Assembly (NCBI RefSeq): GCF_000284375.1
Contig: NC_017249.1
Location: forward strand, 5,868,001 to 5,932,000
Origin: Bradyrhizobium japonicum USDA 6
Lineage (GTDB): Bacteria; Pseudomonadota; Alphaproteobacteria; Rhizobiales; Xanthobacteraceae
Reading direction: 5' to 3'
Length of the DNA stretch: 64,000 nt
Positions 61,314 through 64,000 of the stretch are shown piece after piece. The translations under genes were made by a program, and so were the position numbers. The stretch's first letter is position 1, and the number at the start of each line of letters is the position of its first letter. Below the pieces are notes generated by a model. It searched no databases. It worked only from the letters and a program-made list of their open reading frames with translations, and was not told the DNA's origin.

Positions 61314-63125
61314 ATGGCGCCGCCCCTGATCCAGCTCAAGGACATCAAGCTCACCTTTGGCGGCACGCCGCTGCTGAGCGGCGTCGAGCTCAACGTCGCG
61401 CCGAGCGAGCGCGTCTGCCTGATCGGCCGCAACGGCTCGGGCAAGTCGACGCTGCTGAAGATCGCAGCCGGCCTCGTCGAGCCTGACGGCGGCACGCGCT
61501 TCGTGCAGCCGGGCGCAACCGTTCGCTATCTGCCGCAGGAGCCGGATTTCGGCGACCACAAGACCACGCTCGGCTATGTCGAGGCGGGCCTGGCGCCCGG
61601 CGACGATCCGTACCAGGCGCGCTACCTCGTGGAGCAGCTCGGGCTTACCGGCAACGAGAACCCGGCCAACGTCTCCGGCGGCGAGGCCCGCCGTGCCGCA
61701 CTGGCTCGCGTGCTGGCGCCCTCGCCCGACATATTGCTGCTGGACGAGCCGACCAACCATCTGGACCTCTCCACCATCGAATGGCTGGAAAAGGAGCTCG
61801 ACAGCCGCCGCAGCGCGCTGGTGCTGATCAGCCATGACCGCCGCTTCCTCACCAATCTCTCGCGCTCGACGGCGTGGCTCGACCGCGGCAAGATCAAGCA
61901 GATCGATCGTGGCTTTGCCTCGTTCGAGAGCTGGCGCGACGAAGTGCTCGCCGAGGAAGAGCGCGACCAGCACAAGCTCGACCGCAAGATCGTCGACGAG
62001 GAGCACTGGCTGCGCCACGGCGTCTCCGGCCGCCGCAAGCGCAACGTCAAGCGGCTCGGCAATCTGCATGCGCTGCGTGACCAGCGACGCAATTATCGCG
62101 GTACGGCGGGCACCGCCAGTCTGGCCGCGGCGGAAGCCGAGCAATCCGGCAAGCTGGTGATCGAGGCCAAGGGCGTCACCAAGGCGTTTGGCGACCGCGT
62201 GATCGTCGACAATTTCTCCACCCGCATCCAGCGCGGCGACCGGCTCGGCATCGTCGGGCCGAACGGCGCCGGCAAGACCACGCTGGTCAACCTGCTGACC
62301 GGCGGCGCGGAGCCTGATTCCGGCATCGTGCGGCTCGGCGCCAATCTTGAGACGGCCACGCTCGACCAGCACCGCGAAAGCCTCGACCCCAGGTCGACGC
62401 TGGCCGAGGCGCTAACCGGCGGCCGTGGCGACCAGATCATGGTCGGCGGCAAACCGAAGCATGTGGTCGGCTACATGAAGGACTTCCTGTTCGCCCAGGA
62501 GCAGCGCGGCACGCCCGTCGAGGTGCTCTCGGGCGGCGAGCGCGGCCGGCTGATGTTGGCCCGCGCGCTGGCAAAACCCTCGAACCTGCTGGTGCTGGAC
62601 GAACCGACCAACGATCTCGACCTCGAGACGCTCGACGTGCTCGAGGACATGCTCGGCGACTACGAGGGCACGGTGATCCTGATCAGCCACGACCGCGACT
62701 TCCTCGACCGTATCGTCACGTCAGTGATCGCCCCCGAAGGCAACGGCAAGTGGACCGAGTATGCCGGCGGCTACAGCGACATGCTGGCGCAGCGCGGTGC
62801 CGACCTCAAGCGCGAGACGACGAAGGCGCAAGCCCCCGCGGAGAAGAAAGAGGAGCGGCTGGCTGCTCCGCCTGTCACGGCAAAGCGGCGGCTGAGCTTC
62901 AACGAGAAGCACGCGCTGGAAACGCTGCCGAAGAAGATCGAAACCCTGCACGCCGACATTGCCAAGCTGCAGCGCTTCCTTGATGATCCCAATCTCTACA
63001 CCAAAGACCGCAAGAAATTCGACGACACCTCCGCCGCCATCGCCAAGGCGCATGACGAATTGTCCGCCGCCGAAGAGCGCTGGCTCGAACTGGAAATGCT
63101 CCGCGAAGAGATCGAGCAAGCGTAA
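61314..63125 (+). CDS. ABC-F family ATPase, Uup type
   Basis: The 603-aa soluble protein has two ATPase domains: Walker [17 protein letters not shown] and VGPNGAGKTTLVNLLT, signatures NVSGGEARRAALARVLA and VLSGGERGRLMLARALA, and Walker B LLLDEPTNHLDLST and LVLDEPTNDLDLET. The linker between domains and a C-terminal coiled coil (about 520-603: AKRRLSFNEKHALETLPKKI, ALETLPKKIETLHADIAKLQ) match Uup, a ribosome/branched-DNA-associated ABC-F protein. It has no membrane domain. It follows the YaiI-like gene by 2 bp and is followed by a palindromic repeat. Confidence 0.95.
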   Translation: MAPPLIQLKDIKLTFGGTPLLSGVELNVAPSERVCLIGRNGSGKSTLLKIAAGLVEPDGGTRFVQPGATVRYLPQEPDFGDHKTTLGYVEAGLAPGDDPYQARYLVEQLGLTGNENPANVSGGEARRAALARVLAPSPDILLLDEPTNHLDLSTIEWLEKELDSRRSALVLISHDRRFLTNLSRSTAWLDRGKIKQIDRGFASFESWRDEVLAEEERDQHKLDRKIVDEEHWLRHGVSGRRKRNVKRLGNLHALRDQRRNYRGTAGTASLAAAEAEQSGKLVIEAKGVTKAFGDRVIVDNFSTRIQRGDRLGIVGPNGAGKTTLVNLLTGGAEPDSGIVRLGANLETATLDQHRESLDPRSTLAEALTGGRGDQIMVGGKPKHVVGYMKDFLFAQEQRGTPVEVLSGGERGRLMLARALAKPSNLLVLDEPTNDLDLETLDVLEDMLGDYEGTVILISHDRDFLDRIVTSVIAPEGNGKWTEYAGGYSDMLAQRGADLKRETTKAQAPAEKKEERLAAPPVTAKRRLSFNEKHALETLPKKIETLHADIAKLQRFLDDPNLYTKDRKKFDDTSAAIAKAHDELSAAEERWLELEMLREEIEQA

Positions 63126-63128
63126 TTT

Positions 63129-63207
63129 GTAGGATGGGTAGAGCGCAGAACCGTAGGATGGGTAGAGCGAAGCGAAACCCATCCTACGGGACTACCCATC
63201 CTACGGG
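63129..63207. repeat. GTAGGATGGGTAGAGC palindromic repeat, copy 2 (compound)
   Basis: GTAGGATGGGTAGAGCGCAG (63129) is followed by a second GTAGGATGGGTAGAGC unit (63153) whose right half, CCCATCCTAC, ends at 63187, and by another ACTACCCATCCTAC at 63191-63204. The two units are nested inverted repeats. The element fills most of the 102-bp gap between the ABC-F gene and the PLP enzyme gene. Confidence 0.88.
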
Positions 63208-63227
63208 TCCAGAAATAGAGAGATGAC

Positions 63228-64000
63228 ATGACCACTCCCCTCGCCGCCAAGATCGCCCGTGAATATGGCACTCCCTGCGCCGTCATCGACATGGACCGGG
63301 TCGAGCGCAACATCGCGCGGATCCAGAAGGCCTGCGACGATGCGGGTGTCGCCAACCGTCCGCACATCAAGACGCACAAGAACCCGACGATCGCCAAGCT
63401 GCAGGTCGCGGCGGGCGCCAAGGGCATCACCTGCCAGAAGCTCGGCGAGGCCGAGATCATGGCCAATGCCGGCATCGACGACATCCTGATCAGCTACAAT
63501 CTGCTCGGCGAAGAGAAGATGGCCCGCCTGGGCGCGCTGCAGGCGAAGGCGAACATGACGGTCGCCGCCGATAATTCGACGGTCGTCGCCGGCCTGCCCA
63601 AGGCAGCCGCCGCCTCGGGTCGTCCGCTCTCGGTCGTGGTCGAATGCGATACGGGGCGCAAGCGCGCGGGCGTCGAGACCCCGGCCGAGGCGATTGCGCT
63701 GGCGCGCGAGATCGCCGGGTCCAAGGGACTCGAATTCGCCGGCTTCATGATGTACCCGACCGAGACTGGTTGGACTGAGGCGCAAAAATTCTACGACGAG
63801 GCGCTGGCCGGCGTGCGCGCGCACGGGCTCGATGCAAAGATCGTTTCGACTGGCGGCACGCCGAACCTCGTCAACATCGGCAAGCTCAAGGGCGGCACCG
63901 AGCATCGCTTCGGCACCTACATCTACAATGACCGCATGCAGGTCGCCGCCGGCGTCGCCACCTGGGACGACTGCGCGCTGCACATCTATTCGACCGTCGT
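63228..64000 (+). CDS. DSD1-family fold-type III PLP enzyme, D-threonine-aldolase-like (runs off right edge)
   Basis: The frame from the ATG at 63228 is open to the window end, about 257 residues. It reads MTTPLAAKIAREYGTPCAVI, with the Schiff-base Lys in RPHIKTHKNPTIAK (about K45), GITCQKLGEAEIMANAGIDD, VVVECDTGRKRAGVETPAEA and STGGTPNLVNIGKL. This is the alanine-racemase-like barrel of DSD1/D-threonine aldolase proteins; the C-terminal metal-binding domain lies beyond the edge. It is distinct from the longer paralogue at 38871. Confidence 0.88.
   Translation, partial: MTTPLAAKIAREYGTPCAVIDMDRVERNIARIQKACDDAGVANRPHIKTHKNPTIAKLQVAAGAKGITCQKLGEAEIMANAGIDDILISYNLLGEEKMARLGALQAKANMTVAADNSTVVAGLPKAAAASGRPLSVVVECDTGRKRAGVETPAEAIALAREIAGSKGLEFAGFMMYPTETGWTEAQKFYDEALAGVRAHGLDAKIVSTGGTPNLVNIGKLKGGTEHRFGTYIYNDRMQVAAGVATWDDCALHIYSTV

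Overview
The window is GC-rich and densely coded, with the gene repertoire of a soil alphaproteobacterium of the Bradyrhizobium / Nitrobacteraceae type. Evidence for this is the ppx/gppA-like + rlmE pair, guaB, an RsmB-type methyltransferase and guaA within one neighbourhood, many LysR/TetR/ArsR/AraC/HxlR one-component regulators, a TorF-type porin, DUF308, Vps62 and DHCW-cupin proteins, and dispersed palindromic repeats (GTAGGATGGGTAGAGC type, GTCATTCC / GTCATTGCGAGC types) that I associate with this group from memory. No rRNA, tRNA, CRISPR array or prophage was found. The assignment is inference; no database was consulted.

Layout. 1-8.1 kb: an MFS transporter, a cupin, and a LysR gene divergent from a quinone-oxidoreductase / secreted cupin / HbpS-like / twin major-royal-jelly-protein cluster that ends in an EamA exporter broken by four single-base homopolymer losses. 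8.3-16.1 kb: a TetR-DUF308 pair with two matching operators; a peptide deformylase homologue lacking two of three metal ligands; a small-membrane-protein / exported muconolactone-isomerase-like cluster facing a LysR gene; an ArsR-SRPBCC pair with a near-perfect operator; an AraC-GyrI regulator; a class C beta-lactamase-fold hydrolase. 16.2-21.1 kb: a three-gene set of unknown function (98-aa barrel-like protein, metzincin-like HExxHxxNxxH protein, Vps62-like protein with Asp-box-like repeats). 21.4-27.6 kb: AraC, two alpha/beta hydrolases, DUF302, and LysR divergent from an SDR and an F420-reductase-like protein. 27.7-29.1 kb: an intact IS3-family element with 43-bp perfect ends, inserted in a long palindrome between convergent genes. 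29.1-38.7 kb: an HNH endonuclease with a probable reader-type N-terminus, guaA, HxlR divergent from an MFS exporter, a cold-shock gene, an RsmB-type methyltransferase, MAPEG and a metallophosphoesterase.

38.8-45.6 kb holds an eight-gene co-directional unit: a fold-type III PLP D-amino-acid deaminase-like enzyme, a complete polar amino acid ABC importer, RidA, a zinc acyl-amino-acid deacylase-like protein and a LacI regulator, headed by a perfect 18-bp palindrome. The parts suggest LacI-controlled uptake of a D- or N-acyl amino acid, deacylation, dehydration/deamination, and RidA clean-up of the enamine product.

45.7-64 kb: an MDR reductase, guaB, a DHA2 exporter, a VIT-like + TorF porin pair translationally coupled by an ATGA overlap, a truncated GH39-like gene, rlmE and a Ppx/GppA phosphatase, an orphan form II CoxL-type molybdoenzyme subunit, a frameshifted DUF5107-like gene, a MaoC-like hotdog protein, a YaiI/YqxD protein, a Uup-like ABC-F ATPase, and a second fold-type III PLP enzyme cut by the window edge.
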